Source: Niallia sp052318935 (lineage in GTDB: Bacteria > Bacillota > Bacilli > Bacillales > Cytobacillaceae). Taken from it: 64,000 nucleotides of DNA. The stretch is taken from the NCBI GenBank assembly GCA_052318935.1, contig JBQRKO010000022.1. One strand, given 5' to 3'. The translations under genes and the position numbers were made by a program. The notes under the pieces are model-generated. The model worked only from the letters and a program-made list of their open reading frames with translations, was not told the origin of the DNA and searched no databases. This document shows positions 34,090-43,466 of the stretch, in pieces (positions within the stretch are counted from its first letter, which is position 1; every line of letters begins with the position of its first letter).

Positions 34090-36258
34090 ATGAATTTCTT
34101 TCGTAATTTTGTTCAAAGCATAAAAAACTTAATGAATGCTAGCATCATGAAAATAATTTTATTTGTATTGATTGGTGCTGTGTTATTTTTTTCGATGTTT
34201 AGTAATGTAAAACCCGAAAAATTAAATGTCAGTTTATTTACAGTAGCAGACCAAACGATCCGATCTCCGATTACAGTCGAAGATAAAGTAAGTACGGAAA
34301 AGAAAAAAGAAGATAGTAAAAATCAAGTTCAAGATGTATATGTTGTTAATAAGGAAATTACGCAAAATAGAGTAGATTTAATCTCATCTATTTTTGATTC
34401 TGCTACAGAAGTAAATAACGAAGTGGCAAAAAATATCGAAGAACAAAAGAAAAAAAATGCACAAAATGATAACGGAGAGGAGAAGGTTTCAGAACCTTCG
34501 ATAAATGAAAAACTCGATCTCTTAAAGGGAAAGTTAACAGATAATGTCCTAAAGGAAGTATTGGATACATCCTTGAAAACGCTTCTTTCCTACTCTCAAG
34601 AAGATTTAGACATAGCAAAAGATATTACCGTCACAGCCATTAATAGGGTGATGAATAATAAAATTCCTTCAAATGAAGTTGAAAATGCCAAGAAGCGTAT
34701 AGAAGAAGAATTAAAGAGTAATTACAGCCTAAGTTCAGATTTAAAAAGTGCTTCTGTTGATTTAGGCAGATTTGCCATTATTCAAAATGAATTTTATGAT
34801 CCTTCTGCTACGGAAGAATTGCGACAACAAGCGGTTGATAACGTTGATCCGGTTAAAATATTACAAGGTCAAATTCTCGTGGAAGAAGGTCAATTAATAA
34901 GCAGAGAAGTGTACCGCCAATTAGAATTGGTAGGTTTATTGGCAAGTAAAAACTCAATTCAGCCATTTATAGGGCTTGGAATGATTATTGTAGCCATTCT
35001 TTCGCTTCTATATTATTATTTATTAGTTATCGATGTTAAAAAGGAAACAAAACAAACGTATACGATTATATTCAGTCTTATTTTTCTGCTCAGTATTTTA
35101 TTAATGAAAACAATCAGCATCTTTCAACAGTTTCAATTTACAGAGATTGGGTATATTTTTCCAGCGGCCATGGCTGTCATGTTAATAAAGATACTTATTG
35201 AAGAGAAATTTGCTATTATTGTAACTGTAACACTTGGCGTTTGTGGAATGATTATGTTTAATGAAGGTGTTTCCGGGACGTTTAATGTTGCCATGGGTGT
35301 GTATATTATTGCTGGAGGCATGGGGGCAATCTTGTTTCTTAAAAAACATAATCAGCGCTCTAATATTTTGCAAGCGGGGCTGTTTGTTTCCTTTATAAAT
35401 ATCATTAACATCCTTTCTATGCTTTATTTGCAAAATGGTCAATACGGTGCGAAGGAGTATGGTTTTTATATCATGACAGCTTTTATTTCTGGAATTGCCT
35501 CAGCTGTGCTGACGATTGGTTTATTGCCATTTTTTGAAGCTGGTTTTGGCATTATATCCACGATGAAATTAATTGAGCTGTCTAATCCGAACCATCCGTT
35601 ATTAAAGAAAATTTTAACAGAGACGCCTGGAACGTATCATCATAGTGTGATGGTTGCCAATTTAGCAGAATCTGCTTGTGAAGCAATTGGAGCAAATGGT
35701 TTATTAGCTAGAGTTGGTTGTTATTACCATGATATTGGCAAAACAAAAAGGCCGCATTTTTTTATTGAAAATCAAATGAGTATGGGGAATCCACATGATC
35801 GATTGCCGCCGCAAGCTAGTAAAAACATCATAATAGCGCATGCTGTGGACGGAGCACAATTGTTAAGGAAGCATAAAATGCCGAAAGAAATTGTAGATAT
35901 TGCGGAACAGCATCATGGTACATCGCTTTTAAAATATTTTTATTTTAAAGCAAAAGAAAAAGGGTTAGATGTAAAGGAAGGGGATTTTCGTTATCCTGGA
36001 CCAAAAGCCACAACGAAAGAAGTCGCGATTATCGGGATTGCTGATAGTGTAGAAGCCGCTGTTAGAAGTTTAACTTCTCCTACAACAGAACAAATTGAAG
36101 GGTTAATTAAAAATATTATTTCCGATCGATTGCAGGATGGCCAATTAGATGATTGTGATTTAACATTAAAAGAGCTAGAAATAATCAGAAATACACTTTG
36201 TGAAACATTAAAAGGAATCTTTCATTCAAGGATTGAGTATCCAGATATGAAAAAGTAA
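34090..36258 (+). CDS. pgpH: PgpH, 7TM-HD c-di-AMP phosphodiesterase
   Basis: A 722-residue membrane protein (YqfF in B. subtilis). One N-terminal membrane segment, a large extracytoplasmic 7TMR-HDED domain (about 45-290) and seven membrane helices (about 297-480) precede the cytoplasmic HD domain. The HD domain carries TYHHSVMVANLAE near 515-527 and HDIGKTKRPHF at 547-557. The enzyme hydrolyses cyclic di-AMP to pApA. AGGAGG precedes the ATG. It begins a new operon leading into ybeY and dgkA. Confidence 0.96.
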   Translation: MNFFRNFVQSIKNLMNASIMKIILFVLIGAVLFFSMFSNVKPEKLNVSLFTVADQTIRSPITVEDKVSTEKKKEDSKNQVQDVYVVNKEITQNRVDLISSIFDSATEVNNEVAKNIEEQKKKNAQNDNGEEKVSEPSINEKLDLLKGKLTDNVLKEVLDTSLKTLLSYSQEDLDIAKDITVTAINRVMNNKIPSNEVENAKKRIEEELKSNYSLSSDLKSASVDLGRFAIIQNEFYDPSATEELRQQAVDNVDPVKILQGQILVEEGQLISREVYRQLELVGLLASKNSIQPFIGLGMIIVAILSLLYYYLLVIDVKKETKQTYTIIFSLIFLLSILLMKTISIFQQFQFTEIGYIFPAAMAVMLIKILIEEKFAIIVTVTLGVCGMIMFNEGVSGTFNVAMGVYIIAGGMGAILFLKKHNQRSNILQAGLFVSFINIINILSMLYLQNGQYGAKEYGFYIMTAFISGIASAVLTIGLLPFFEAGFGIISTMKLIELSNPNHPLLKKILTETPGTYHHSVMVANLAESACEAIGANGLLARVGCYYHDIGKTKRPHFFIENQMSMGNPHDRLPPQASKNIIIAHAVDGAQLLRKHKMPKEIVDIAEQHHGTSLLKYFYFKAKEKGLDVKEGDFRYPGPKATTKEVAIIGIADSVEAAVRSLTSPTTEQIEGLIKNIISDRLQDGQLDDCDLTLKELEIIRNTLCETLKGIFHSRIEYPDMKK

Positions 36259-36271
36259 AGGACGAACAAAT

Positions 36272-36742
36272 ATGAAAATCGAAATTGATTTTATGGATGA
36301 AACAGATAAAGTCGAAGAAAAGGACATAAGCACAATTCAAGAGCTAATTCAATTTGCAGCTGTAAAACAAGGATTAGAAGGCGATGTAGAAATGTCTGTC
36401 ACGTTTGTGGATAATGATAGAATTCAGGAAATAAATAAAGAATACCGAGAAAAAGATCAGCCGACTGATGTTATCTCTTTTGCAATGGAAGAGCTTGGAG
36501 AAGGTGAAATACAATTAGTAGGTGTTAATATGCCAAGAGTATTAGGGGATATCATCATTTCAATTGACAAAGCTCAAGAGCAAGCATTAGAATATGGCCA
36601 TTCCTATATGAGAGAACTTGGTTTTTTAGCTGTACATGGATTTCTTCATTTATTAGGATATGACCATCTTACAAAAGAGGAGGAAGACGTAATGTTCTCA
36701 CTTCAAAAGGAAATTTTAGATGAGTTTGGGCTCAAAAGATAA
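36272..36742 (+). CDS. ybeY: Endoribonuclease YbeY
   Basis: A 156-residue zinc protein needed for 16S rRNA maturation and ribosome quality control. The zinc motif HGFLHLLGYDH has histidines 122, 126 and 132. YREKDQPTDVISFAM precedes it. AAAGGACG is upstream of the ATG. It overlaps the dgkA start by 23 bases, so the two are translationally coupled. Confidence 0.97.
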   Translation: MKIEIDFMDETDKVEEKDISTIQELIQFAAVKQGLEGDVEMSVTFVDNDRIQEINKEYREKDQPTDVISFAMEELGEGEIQLVGVNMPRVLGDIIISIDKAQEQALEYGHSYMRELGFLAVHGFLHLLGYDHLTKEEEDVMFSLQKEILDEFGLKR

Positions 36743-37109
36743 ACGAATCATAAAAAACAGTCAATTATCCTCCTTTCGCTTAGCTTTGTCAGGAATAAAA
36801 ACTGCAATAATATCAGAAAGAAACGTAAAAATTCACCTCATTATCTCGATTATTGTTATAGTGCTTGGCAGTTATTACAATGTATCTGTTACGGAATGGA
36901 TTGTTCTTTTTATCGTGATGGGATTGGTTATAGCGATGGAGATTATGAATACTGCTCTTGAACGCGTTGTTGATTTAGTAACAAAAGAATATCATCCCCT
37001 CGCTAAGGAAGCAAAAGATATTGCAGCTGGCGCTGTGTTTATTGCTGCATTACTATCAATTGTGATTGGCTTGATTATTTTTATCCCAAAAATATTTGCA
37101 GGTGGATAA
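36720..37109 (+). CDS. dgkA: Undecaprenol / diacylglycerol kinase DgkA
   Basis: A 129-residue small membrane kinase with three transmembrane helices. The active-site motif AMEIMNTALERVVDLV is near residues 77-92. The B. subtilis homologue phosphorylates undecaprenol and so recycles the cell-wall lipid carrier. The ATG at 36720, inside ybeY, has AAAGGAAA upstream. A terminator follows. Confidence 0.93.
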   Translation: MSLGSKDKRIIKNSQLSSFRLALSGIKTAIISERNVKIHLIISIIVIVLGSYYNVSVTEWIVLFIVMGLVIAMEIMNTALERVVDLVTKEYHPLAKEAKDIAAGAVFIAALLSIVIGLIIFIPKIFAGG

Positions 37110-37142
37110 ATTACATAAATTTTCACAGAAAACCTAAATGAA

Positions 37143-37198
37143 AAAGGAAATTTGTTTTGGTATAGAAGATGTGCTATCCATTGCAAATTTCTTTTTTT
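37143..37198 (+). terminator. Terminator after dgkA
   Basis: GAAATTTG pairs with CAAATTTC, with GGTATAG / CTATCC inside, followed by TTTTTTT. Confidence 0.7.
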
Positions 37199-37525
37199 AT
37201 GCTTTGAACAATAAATTTTGTACTGGGTAAAACCTGTTTTTTTCTCATCCCTTTATTGGACATAGGATATAGTATATAATTTTTATATAGTATTTTTGTT
37301 AAAGAGATTGTATTTTTTTCTAATCTGGCTTCGCGTCAGATGATGTTTTATGAAAAATAGTCGATTTATTGAAAACGTTATATTTTTACTATAAAATATT
37401 TTTCAACCACTGGATGGAAGTAAAAAGGGAATTTCCTGTGGGGCAAAACCACTAAATTCTAAAATTTTAACAAAACAACTAAAAATAACTATCTTAATAA
37501 GGTAAAATGAAGTGAGGGATGATCA
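37199..37525 (+). other. AT-rich intergenic stretch before cdd
   Basis: No gene seen. It contains a small stem, ATCTG (37324-37328) with CAGAT (37337-37341) around CTTCGCGT, and several AT-rich promoter-like hexamers such as TTGAAA then TATAAA near 37378-37403. None is convincing enough to call. It shows none of the dispersed repeats that fill most other gaps. Confidence 0.4.
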
Positions 37526-37930
37526 TTGAATGAAAAACAATTAATAGAAGAAGCAAAAAAAGCAAGAGAAAAAGCGTATGTTCCTTATTCAAAGTTTAAA
37601 GTTGGTGCTGCCCTCTTAACTGCAGATGGAGAAGTATACCATGGTTGCAATATTGAAAATGCATCTTATAGTGCAACAAATTGTGCAGAAAGAACAGCCA
37701 TTTTTAAAGCAGTTTCTGAAGGCGACACTACTTTTACTATGTTAGCAGTTGTAGCTGATACAAATGGACCAGTATCGCCATGTGGAGTTTGCAGACAGGT
37801 TATTTCAGAATTTTGTCCAAAAGACATGCAGGTTGTACTAACCAATTTGCAAGGAGAAATTTTAACAACAACAGTAGGAGAATTACTGCCACTAGCATTT
37901 TCATCGGAGGATTTAAATGAACATAAATAA
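37526..37930 (+). CDS. cdd: Cytidine deaminase
   Basis: A 134-residue tetrameric-type cytidine deaminase that converts cytidine and deoxycytidine to uridine forms. The catalytic zinc motifs are CAERTA (Cys and Glu) and PCGVCRQV (two Cys). The TTG start (MNEKQLIEEAKKAREKAY) follows GTGAGGGATG. An ATG four bases later is in another frame. Its end overlaps the era start by 14 bases. Confidence 0.97.
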   Translation: MNEKQLIEEAKKAREKAYVPYSKFKVGAALLTADGEVYHGCNIENASYSATNCAERTAIFKAVSEGDTTFTMLAVVADTNGPVSPCGVCRQVISEFCPKDMQVVLTNLQGEILTTTVGELLPLAFSSEDLNEHK

Positions 37931-38831
37931 TAGCAATGAACATAAATCAGGATTTATCAGTATTATTGGAAGACCGAACGTAGGAAAATCAACTTTTTTA
38001 AATAGGGTAATTGGACAAAAGATCGCCATTATGAGTGATAAGCCTCAAACGACTCGAAATAAGGTTCAAGGGGTTTTAACAACAGATGATTCACAGTTGA
38101 TCTTTATTGATACACCAGGCATTCATAAACCGAAGCATCGTCTTGGCGATTTTATGATGAAAGTGGCTCAGAATACACTAAAAGAAGTGGACTTGATTTT
38201 ATTTATGGTAAACGCGGAAGAAGGGTTTGGAAGAGGAGAAGAATTTATTCTTGAGAAATTCCAAAATATTAAAACGCCTATTTTTCTTGTCGTAAATAAA
38301 ATTGATACGATTCATCCTGACAAATTACTAACGGTTATTGATTCGTATAAAGAGAAATATCCTTTTAAAGAGATTGTGCCAATTTCTGCATTGGAAGGTA
38401 ATAATGTAGAAAAATTATTGGAGCAAATTAAGGGGTATATGCCAGAAGGACCGCAGTTTTATCCAGCAGATCAAGTAACAGACCATCCAGAACGCTTTAT
38501 TGTATCTGAATTAATCAGAGAAAAAGCACTGCACTTAACAAGAGAAGAAATTCCGCATTCATTAGCAGTTGTGATTGATAAAATGGAAAAAAAGCAAAAT
38601 GATATTGTGCATGTAATGGCGACAATTGTAGTGGAGAGAGACTCGCAAAAAGGCATTGTAATCGGGAAGCAAGGCAGCATGTTAAAAGAAGTTGGCAAAA
38701 GAGCAAGAATAGATATTGAAAATCTGCTTGGAACGAAAGTTTTCTTAGAACTATGGGTGAAAGTTCAAAAAGATTGGCGAAATAAAATGACACAATTAAG
38801 GGACTTTGGCTTTAGAGAAGACGAATATTAA
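37917..38831 (+). CDS. era: GTPase Era
   Basis: A 304-residue essential GTPase that checks 16S rRNA maturation. G1 is GRPNVGKST (18-26), with DTPGIHKP and NKIDTI further on. The C-terminal KH domain has GIVIGKQGSMLKEVG. CGGAGG precedes the ATG, inside the cdd tail. The era, recO, ybeY and dgkA grouping is conserved in Bacillaceae. Confidence 0.98.
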   Translation: MNINNSNEHKSGFISIIGRPNVGKSTFLNRVIGQKIAIMSDKPQTTRNKVQGVLTTDDSQLIFIDTPGIHKPKHRLGDFMMKVAQNTLKEVDLILFMVNAEEGFGRGEEFILEKFQNIKTPIFLVVNKIDTIHPDKLLTVIDSYKEKYPFKEIVPISALEGNNVEKLLEQIKGYMPEGPQFYPADQVTDHPERFIVSELIREKALHLTREEIPHSLAVVIDKMEKKQNDIVHVMATIVVERDSQKGIVIGKQGSMLKEVGKRARIDIENLLGTKVFLELWVKVQKDWRNKMTQLRDFGFREDEY

Positions 38832-38854
38832 TTTTTTTTATGCGAATTCGCTGG

Positions 38855-38924
38855 AAAGTAAAAATCACTTTCTGAGTTAAATGAACATTTTTCTTCGGGG
38901 CTGATCAAGGCGCTTGCGCTTTTC
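38855..38924 (+). repeat. Family C partial copy C4
   Basis: Only the 3' half of a family C element: AAAGTAAAAATCACTTT, GAACATTTTTCTTCGGGGCT, GATCAAGGCGCTTGCGCTTT. It lies between era and yqzL, with its GC-rich end toward yqzL. Confidence 0.7.
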
Positions 38925-39040
38925 TGTTTTATACATTTTTTTAATTAGCAATATTTTCGTCTTATGATTTTGAAAAGACAGGCTATGATAAGGTTAAAGC
39001 TATAAAATGCTAGTTTTTAAAATTGAAAGGTGGGTTTATG

Positions 39041-39184
39041 ATGTTAGACTTTACCTGGAAAGTTTTTTCTCAAACAGGTAATATTGATACTTATCTACTC
39101 TTTAAAGAATTAGAAAAGGATAATCATGAAATACCAGAACCTCAAGATGAGGAGCTAGCAAATTTTGATTTCCCCATCTCATAG
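39041..39184 (+). CDS. yqzL: YqzL-family small protein
   Basis: A 47-residue acidic protein opening MLDFTWKVFSQTGNIDTYLL and ending ANFDFPIS. It matches B. subtilis YqzL in sequence pattern and in place between era and recO. Function unknown. AAAGGTGG precedes a doubled ATG; the second is preferred for spacing. Confidence 0.88.
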   Translation: MLDFTWKVFSQTGNIDTYLLFKELEKDNHEIPEPQDEELANFDFPIS

Positions 39185-39202
39185 AACTGTCTCTTATTAG
39201 AG

Positions 39203-39238
39203 GTTGTTCAAAAAGATCAGGTTATCCTTCTTTTTGAA
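39203..39238 (+). terminator. Inverted repeat after yqzL
   Basis: TTCAAAAAGA pairs with TCTTTTTGAA about 20 bases beyond the yqzL stop. No T-run follows, so termination is uncertain. Confidence 0.4.
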
Positions 39239-39267
39239 TACGTGCTTATTAGGGATGGTGAGTTTTG

Positions 39268-40023
39268 ATGCTAGAAAAATGTGAAGGCATCGTACTAAAA
39301 ACAACCAATTATGGCGAAACGAATAAAGTAGTGACTTTATATACCCGTGAATGGGGAAAGGTTGGAGTAATGGCAAGGGGGGCGAGAAAAGCGAATAGCA
39401 GACTTTCTGCTGTTACCCAACCTTTTACATATGGATATTATTTAGTCCAAAAAAGCATTGGTCTTGGACTAATGCAGCAAGGTGAAATGATCACAAGCAT
39501 GCGTTCGTTAAAAGAAGATATTTTTTTAACAGCATATGCAAGTTTTATTGTTGAACTTACCGATAAATGTGTCGACGAAAAAAAACCGAATCCATACCAG
39601 TTTGAATTGCTTTATCAAACACTTCAATATATAAACGAAGGGTATGATGCTGAGGTTTTAGCCTTTATTTACGAAATGAAAATGGTCAATGTGCTTGGTT
39701 TATATCCGATACTTGATAAATGCAGTGTATGCGGTGCAGTTGATGGTCATTTTTCTTTTTCTATTCGGGAAGGCGGATTAATTTGTCATCGCTGTACAGA
39801 CAAAGATCCATATCATTTTAAAATTTCTCAAGCAACCATAAAATTACTAAGAGTTTTTTATTATTTTGATTTGGCGAGACTTGGCAATATCTCTATTAAA
39901 CCAGAAACAAAAAAAGAATTGAATATGATTATTTCTGCTTATTATGAGGAGTATTCGGGCTTATTTTTAAAAACAAAAAAATTCCTTAACTCTTTGAAAG
40001 ACTTTGGCAAGCAATTAGAATAG
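39268..40023 (+). CDS. recO: DNA repair protein RecO
   Basis: A 251-residue mediator that loads RecA onto SSB-coated DNA. The N-terminal OB fold opens MLEKCEGIVLKTTNYGETNK. A C-terminal zinc-finger-like set is visible, CSVCG and CHRC. The ATG at 39268 is chosen over an adjacent TTG to match the family N-terminus. It is the last gene before the glyQS leader. Confidence 0.96.
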   Translation: MLEKCEGIVLKTTNYGETNKVVTLYTREWGKVGVMARGARKANSRLSAVTQPFTYGYYLVQKSIGLGLMQQGEMITSMRSLKEDIFLTAYASFIVELTDKCVDEKKPNPYQFELLYQTLQYINEGYDAEVLAFIYEMKMVNVLGLYPILDKCSVCGAVDGHFSFSIREGGLICHRCTDKDPYHFKISQATIKLLRVFYYFDLARLGNISIKPETKKELNMIISAYYEEYSGLFLKTKKFLNSLKDFGKQLE

Positions 40024-40026
40024 AGG

Positions 40027-40055
40027 TTGACAATAGAAAATTTTTTCGTTAATAT
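40027..40055 (+). promoter_or_regulatory. Promoter of glyQS
   Basis: TTGACA (40027-40032), 17 bases, TAATAT (40050-40055) lies at the head of the T-box leader, starting four bases after recO. Confidence 0.85.
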
Positions 40056-40059
40056 TCTT

Positions 40060-40276
40060 GGTATTAAAATAGTTGCGTTGAAAAGAAAGTAGTACTTAAT
40101 TACCTTTTGGGTAAGCGAGCCTAGGATAGTGAAAGCTAGGTGCAAAAGCATTAAGGAAGGCGTTCATGGAGCAACATTAACGGAAAGTGGCTGCTTTTTG
40201 CAGCAAATAGGGTGGAACCGCGGGTTAACTCTCGTCCCTATGCTAATAGTTTTAGCATAGGGACGAGAGTTTTTTG
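40060..40276 (+). promoter_or_regulatory. Glycine T-box riboswitch
   Basis: The leader carries T-box hallmarks: an AAAGAAAGTAGTA start, the AGCGAGCC..GGATAGTGAAAGC stem I pattern, and the T-box sequence AGGGTGGAACCGCGG (40209-40223). The terminator AACTCTCGTCCCTATGCTAA with its mirror and TTTTTTG ends at 40276. The specifier is most likely GGC (40159-40161) in the GGAAGGCGTTC context, a glycine codon. Uncharged tRNA-Gly would stabilise the antiterminator and raise glyQS expression. Confidence 0.95.
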
Positions 40277-40370
40277 TTTTTTATCCTATTTTAGAGATGA
40301 AAAATTCTATTAGCTCTTATGCTATTACTTAATTATTTTTTGTTGATTATTTTGGAGGTGTAGACAAGCA

Positions 40371-41252
40371 ATGAATATTCAAAACATGATTTTAACATTG
40401 CAAAAACATTGGTCAGATTATGGTTGTATTTTAATGCAGGCATACGATGTTGAAAAGGGTGCGGGAACGATGAGCCCTTATACTTTTTTACGAGCAATAG
40501 GTCCAGAGCCATGGAATGTTGCTTATGTAGAACCATCTAGAAGACCAGCAGATGGAAGATACGGAGAAAATCCAAACCGCTTATATCAGCATCATCAATT
40601 TCAAGTGATTATGAAGCCGTCACCGGATAATATCCAGGAATTATACTTGGATTCATTAAAAGCGTTAGGAATTAATCCGTTGGAACATGATATTCGTTTT
40701 GTAGAAGATAACTGGGAAAATCCTTCGTTAGGATGTGCCGGTCTTGGTTGGGAAGTTTGGTTGGATGGAATGGAAATTACCCAATTTACCTATTTTCAAC
40801 AAGTTGGTGGGTTAGAATGTAAACCAGTTTCCGTTGAAATAACATATGGAATTGAAAGACTTGCTTCTTATATTCAAGATAAAGAAAATGTTTTTGAATT
40901 AGAATGGACGGATGGCTTTACGATAAAAGACATTTTTTATCAGCCGGAATATGAACACAGTAAATATACTTTTGAAACATCAGATACGGAGATGCTGTTT
41001 AACTTATTTTCTATTTATGAAAAAGAAGCGCACAGACAAATGGATGAAGGTTTAGTTCACCCTGCCTATGATTATGTTTTAAAATGTTCACATACATTTA
41101 ATCTACTGGATGCAAGAGGGGCTATCTCTGTAACAGAAAGAACGGGGTATATTGCACGATGCCGTAATTTGGCTCGTAAAGTTGCGAAAACATTTTATGA
41201 AGAACGAGAAAAGTTAGGATTCCCAATTTTAAAAAGCAAGGAGGCTGAATAA
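40371..41252 (+). CDS. glyQ: Glycine-tRNA ligase alpha subunit
   Basis: A 293-residue catalytic subunit of bacterial alpha2beta2 glycyl-tRNA synthetase. Class II signatures VAYVEPSRRPADGRYGENPN and LEVWLDGMEITQFTYFQ-like blocks (here GWEVWLDGMEITQFTYFQQ) are present. GGAGGTGTAG precedes the ATG. Controlled by the glycine T-box and directly followed by glyS with one intervening base. Confidence 0.98.
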   Translation: MNIQNMILTLQKHWSDYGCILMQAYDVEKGAGTMSPYTFLRAIGPEPWNVAYVEPSRRPADGRYGENPNRLYQHHQFQVIMKPSPDNIQELYLDSLKALGINPLEHDIRFVEDNWENPSLGCAGLGWEVWLDGMEITQFTYFQQVGGLECKPVSVEITYGIERLASYIQDKENVFELEWTDGFTIKDIFYQPEYEHSKYTFETSDTEMLFNLFSIYEKEAHRQMDEGLVHPAYDYVLKCSHTFNLLDARGAISVTERTGYIARCRNLARKVAKTFYEEREKLGFPILKSKEAE

Positions 41253-41253
41253 T

Positions 41254-43320
41254 ATGAGCAAAAGAGACTTGTTATTAGAAATTGGTCTAGAAGAAATGCC
41301 GGCACGATTTGTAACAAGCAGTACGAATGCATTAAAAGATAAAGTCGAAGCATGGTTAAATGAAAAACAATTAGCATACACTGGTGTTCAAGCTTTTTCT
41401 ACACCTAGAAGATTAGCTGTGCTTGTAAGCGAGTTGGATGAAGCACAAAAGGATGTAGAAGAAGAAGCAAAAGGACCAGCAAAAAAAATTGCCCTTAATG
41501 AACAAGGGGAATGGTCAAAAGCTGCTGTTGGTTTTACAAGAGGCCAACAAATGACAGTTGAAGATATATTCTTTAAAGAAATAAATGGCATTGAATATGC
41601 ACATGTCAAAAAATTCATTAAAGGGCAAGCGACAAATGAATTATTGGCAGAATTAAAAGATATCATTTTAAGCTTAACTTTCCCGAAAAATATGCGTTGG
41701 GCAAATAATGATCTTCGTTATATACGTCCAATCAAATGGATAGTTGCTTTATTTGGAAAAGAAGTCATCCCTTTTACTATTACGAATGTTACTACAAGCA
41801 ACACATCTTTAGGTCATCGTTTTCTTGGAGAAGAAATTACATTCGAACGTCCTAGTGATTATGAAGAAGTATTATTAGGTCAATTTGTGATGGCAAATGC
41901 TGCAGAACGTAAAAAAGCAATTGTATCGCAAATTAAAAAATTAGAAGAAGAAAATAACTGGGTTATTCCAATAGATGAAGATTTATTAGAGGAAGTAACA
42001 AATTTAGTTGAATATCCAACAGCATTATTTGGGAAATTTGAAGAGTCTTTTTTAGAGCTGCCTAATGAAGTCCTTATTACAAGTATGAAAGAACACCAAC
42101 GATATTTTCCAGTGAAATCAAAACAAGGAACACTACTTCCGTTTTTTGTTACCGTAAGAAATGGTGACCACCAACACTTAGAAAAAGTGGCAAAAGGGAA
42201 TGAAAAAGTGTTGCGAGCACGACTTGCCGATGCAGCATTTTTCTACAAAGAAGATCAAAAATTACAGATTGAGACATTATTAGAAAAATTGCAGTCCATT
42301 GTTTACCATGAAGAAATTGGTACATTAGCTGAAAAAGTGAACAGGGTTCGTACATTAACCAATAAAATGGCAGACATGCTGCAGCTAAACGAACTAGAAA
42401 AACAGAATGCAGCAAGAGCAGCACAAATTGCTAAGTTTGACCTTGTTACCAATATGGTATACGAATTTCCTGAATTGCAAGGTTTAATGGGAGAAAAGTA
42501 TGCTCTTCAAAAAGGAGAAAAAGCAGAGGTTGCCAAAGCGATCTACGAACATTATATGCCGCGTCATGCAGAGGATGACACTGCACCTAGCAATGAAGGG
42601 GCCGTCCTTTCCATTGCAGAAAAATTAGATACGATTGTTGCGTTCTTCAGTATAGGATTGATCCCAACCGGTTCTCAAGATCCATATGCGCTAAGAAGAC
42701 AAGCAACAGGTATTGTACAAACATTAAAGAATAAAAATTGGGCTCTGTCTCTAGAAGAGCTGATTAACATTTGCATAAGCAATTGTACTAATACATTTAA
42801 AGTATCCAAAGAGGAAGTGTATCAACAAATTATCAGCTTCTTTAAACTTCGCATTAAACATATTCTGCAAGAAGAGGGCATTCGTTATGATTTAATTGAA
42901 GCTGTTCTTGGGAATGATGTTGGCAATATTGCCAGTTTAATAAGAAAAGCACATGTGTTAGAAGCTCATAAAGAAGAAGAAGGCTTTAAAGAAGGAATGG
43001 AAGCATTAAGCCGCGTGATCAATATTTCCAGTAAAGCAGCTACAGCTGGTGAGGTAGAACAAAGCTTATTTGAAAATGACTATGAAATCTCCTTATATAA
43101 CAGCTTTTTATCTGTAAAAGAGAAATTAGAGAATACAAATAACGAAGAAGAATATTTCCAATTGCTTTTCTCCTTAAAAGAAAGTATTTCAAACTATTTT
43201 GATCATACGATGGTAATGGCAGAAGAGGAAAAAGTGAAAGAAAACCGTTTAAAACAAATGGTGAAATTAGCTGAATTAATTAAGTTATTTGCAAATGTAA
43301 ATGAAGTTATTGTTAAATAG
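41254..43320 (+). CDS. glyS: Glycine-tRNA ligase beta subunit
   Basis: A 688-residue beta subunit that recognises and binds tRNA-Gly. It opens LLLEIGLEEMPARFV. PKNMRWANNDLRYIRPIKW and an HD-like central region (EYPTALFGKFEESFLELP onward) follow, and the C-terminal DALR-like anticodon-binding domain includes FFDHTMVMAEEE-like FDHTMVMAEEE. AAGGAGGCTG precedes the ATG. Second gene of the T-box operon. Confidence 0.98.
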   Translation: MSKRDLLLEIGLEEMPARFVTSSTNALKDKVEAWLNEKQLAYTGVQAFSTPRRLAVLVSELDEAQKDVEEEAKGPAKKIALNEQGEWSKAAVGFTRGQQMTVEDIFFKEINGIEYAHVKKFIKGQATNELLAELKDIILSLTFPKNMRWANNDLRYIRPIKWIVALFGKEVIPFTITNVTTSNTSLGHRFLGEEITFERPSDYEEVLLGQFVMANAAERKKAIVSQIKKLEEENNWVIPIDEDLLEEVTNLVEYPTALFGKFEESFLELPNEVLITSMKEHQRYFPVKSKQGTLLPFFVTVRNGDHQHLEKVAKGNEKVLRARLADAAFFYKEDQKLQIETLLEKLQSIVYHEEIGTLAEKVNRVRTLTNKMADMLQLNELEKQNAARAAQIAKFDLVTNMVYEFPELQGLMGEKYALQKGEKAEVAKAIYEHYMPRHAEDDTAPSNEGAVLSIAEKLDTIVAFFSIGLIPTGSQDPYALRRQATGIVQTLKNKNWALSLEELINICISNCTNTFKVSKEEVYQQIISFFKLRIKHILQEEGIRYDLIEAVLGNDVGNIASLIRKAHVLEAHKEEEGFKEGMEALSRVINISSKAATAGEVEQSLFENDYEISLYNSFLSVKEKLENTNNEEEYFQLLFSLKESISNYFDHTMVMAEEEKVKENRLKQMVKLAELIKLFANVNEVIVK

Positions 43321-43362
43321 AAGCATAAGAGGATTCTAAAATAAGAAAAGATTCACTTGAAC

Positions 43363-43397
43363 AAAGCTTTCACTAAAAAAAATTTAGTGAAAGCTTT
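43363..43397. terminator. Perfect hairpin after glyS
   Basis: AAAGCTTTCACTAAA and TTTAGTGAAAGCTTT form a perfect 15-bp stem 42 bases after the glyS stop. Neither strand has a T-run next to it, so it may be a processing site or weak terminator. Confidence 0.5.
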
Positions 43398-43466
43398 CCA
43401 ATTATACAAAGTTTCATTTCCATATAGTTTGCGAGTGAAAACTCTTGTTAAGGTGGTGAATTAAAA

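Noticed and set aside
36720..36742. Possible frameshift between ybeY and dgkA, and between trmK and yqfO
   Set aside because: Both pairs overlap by 23 bases but each gene is full length with its own ribosome site; this is ordinary translational coupling.
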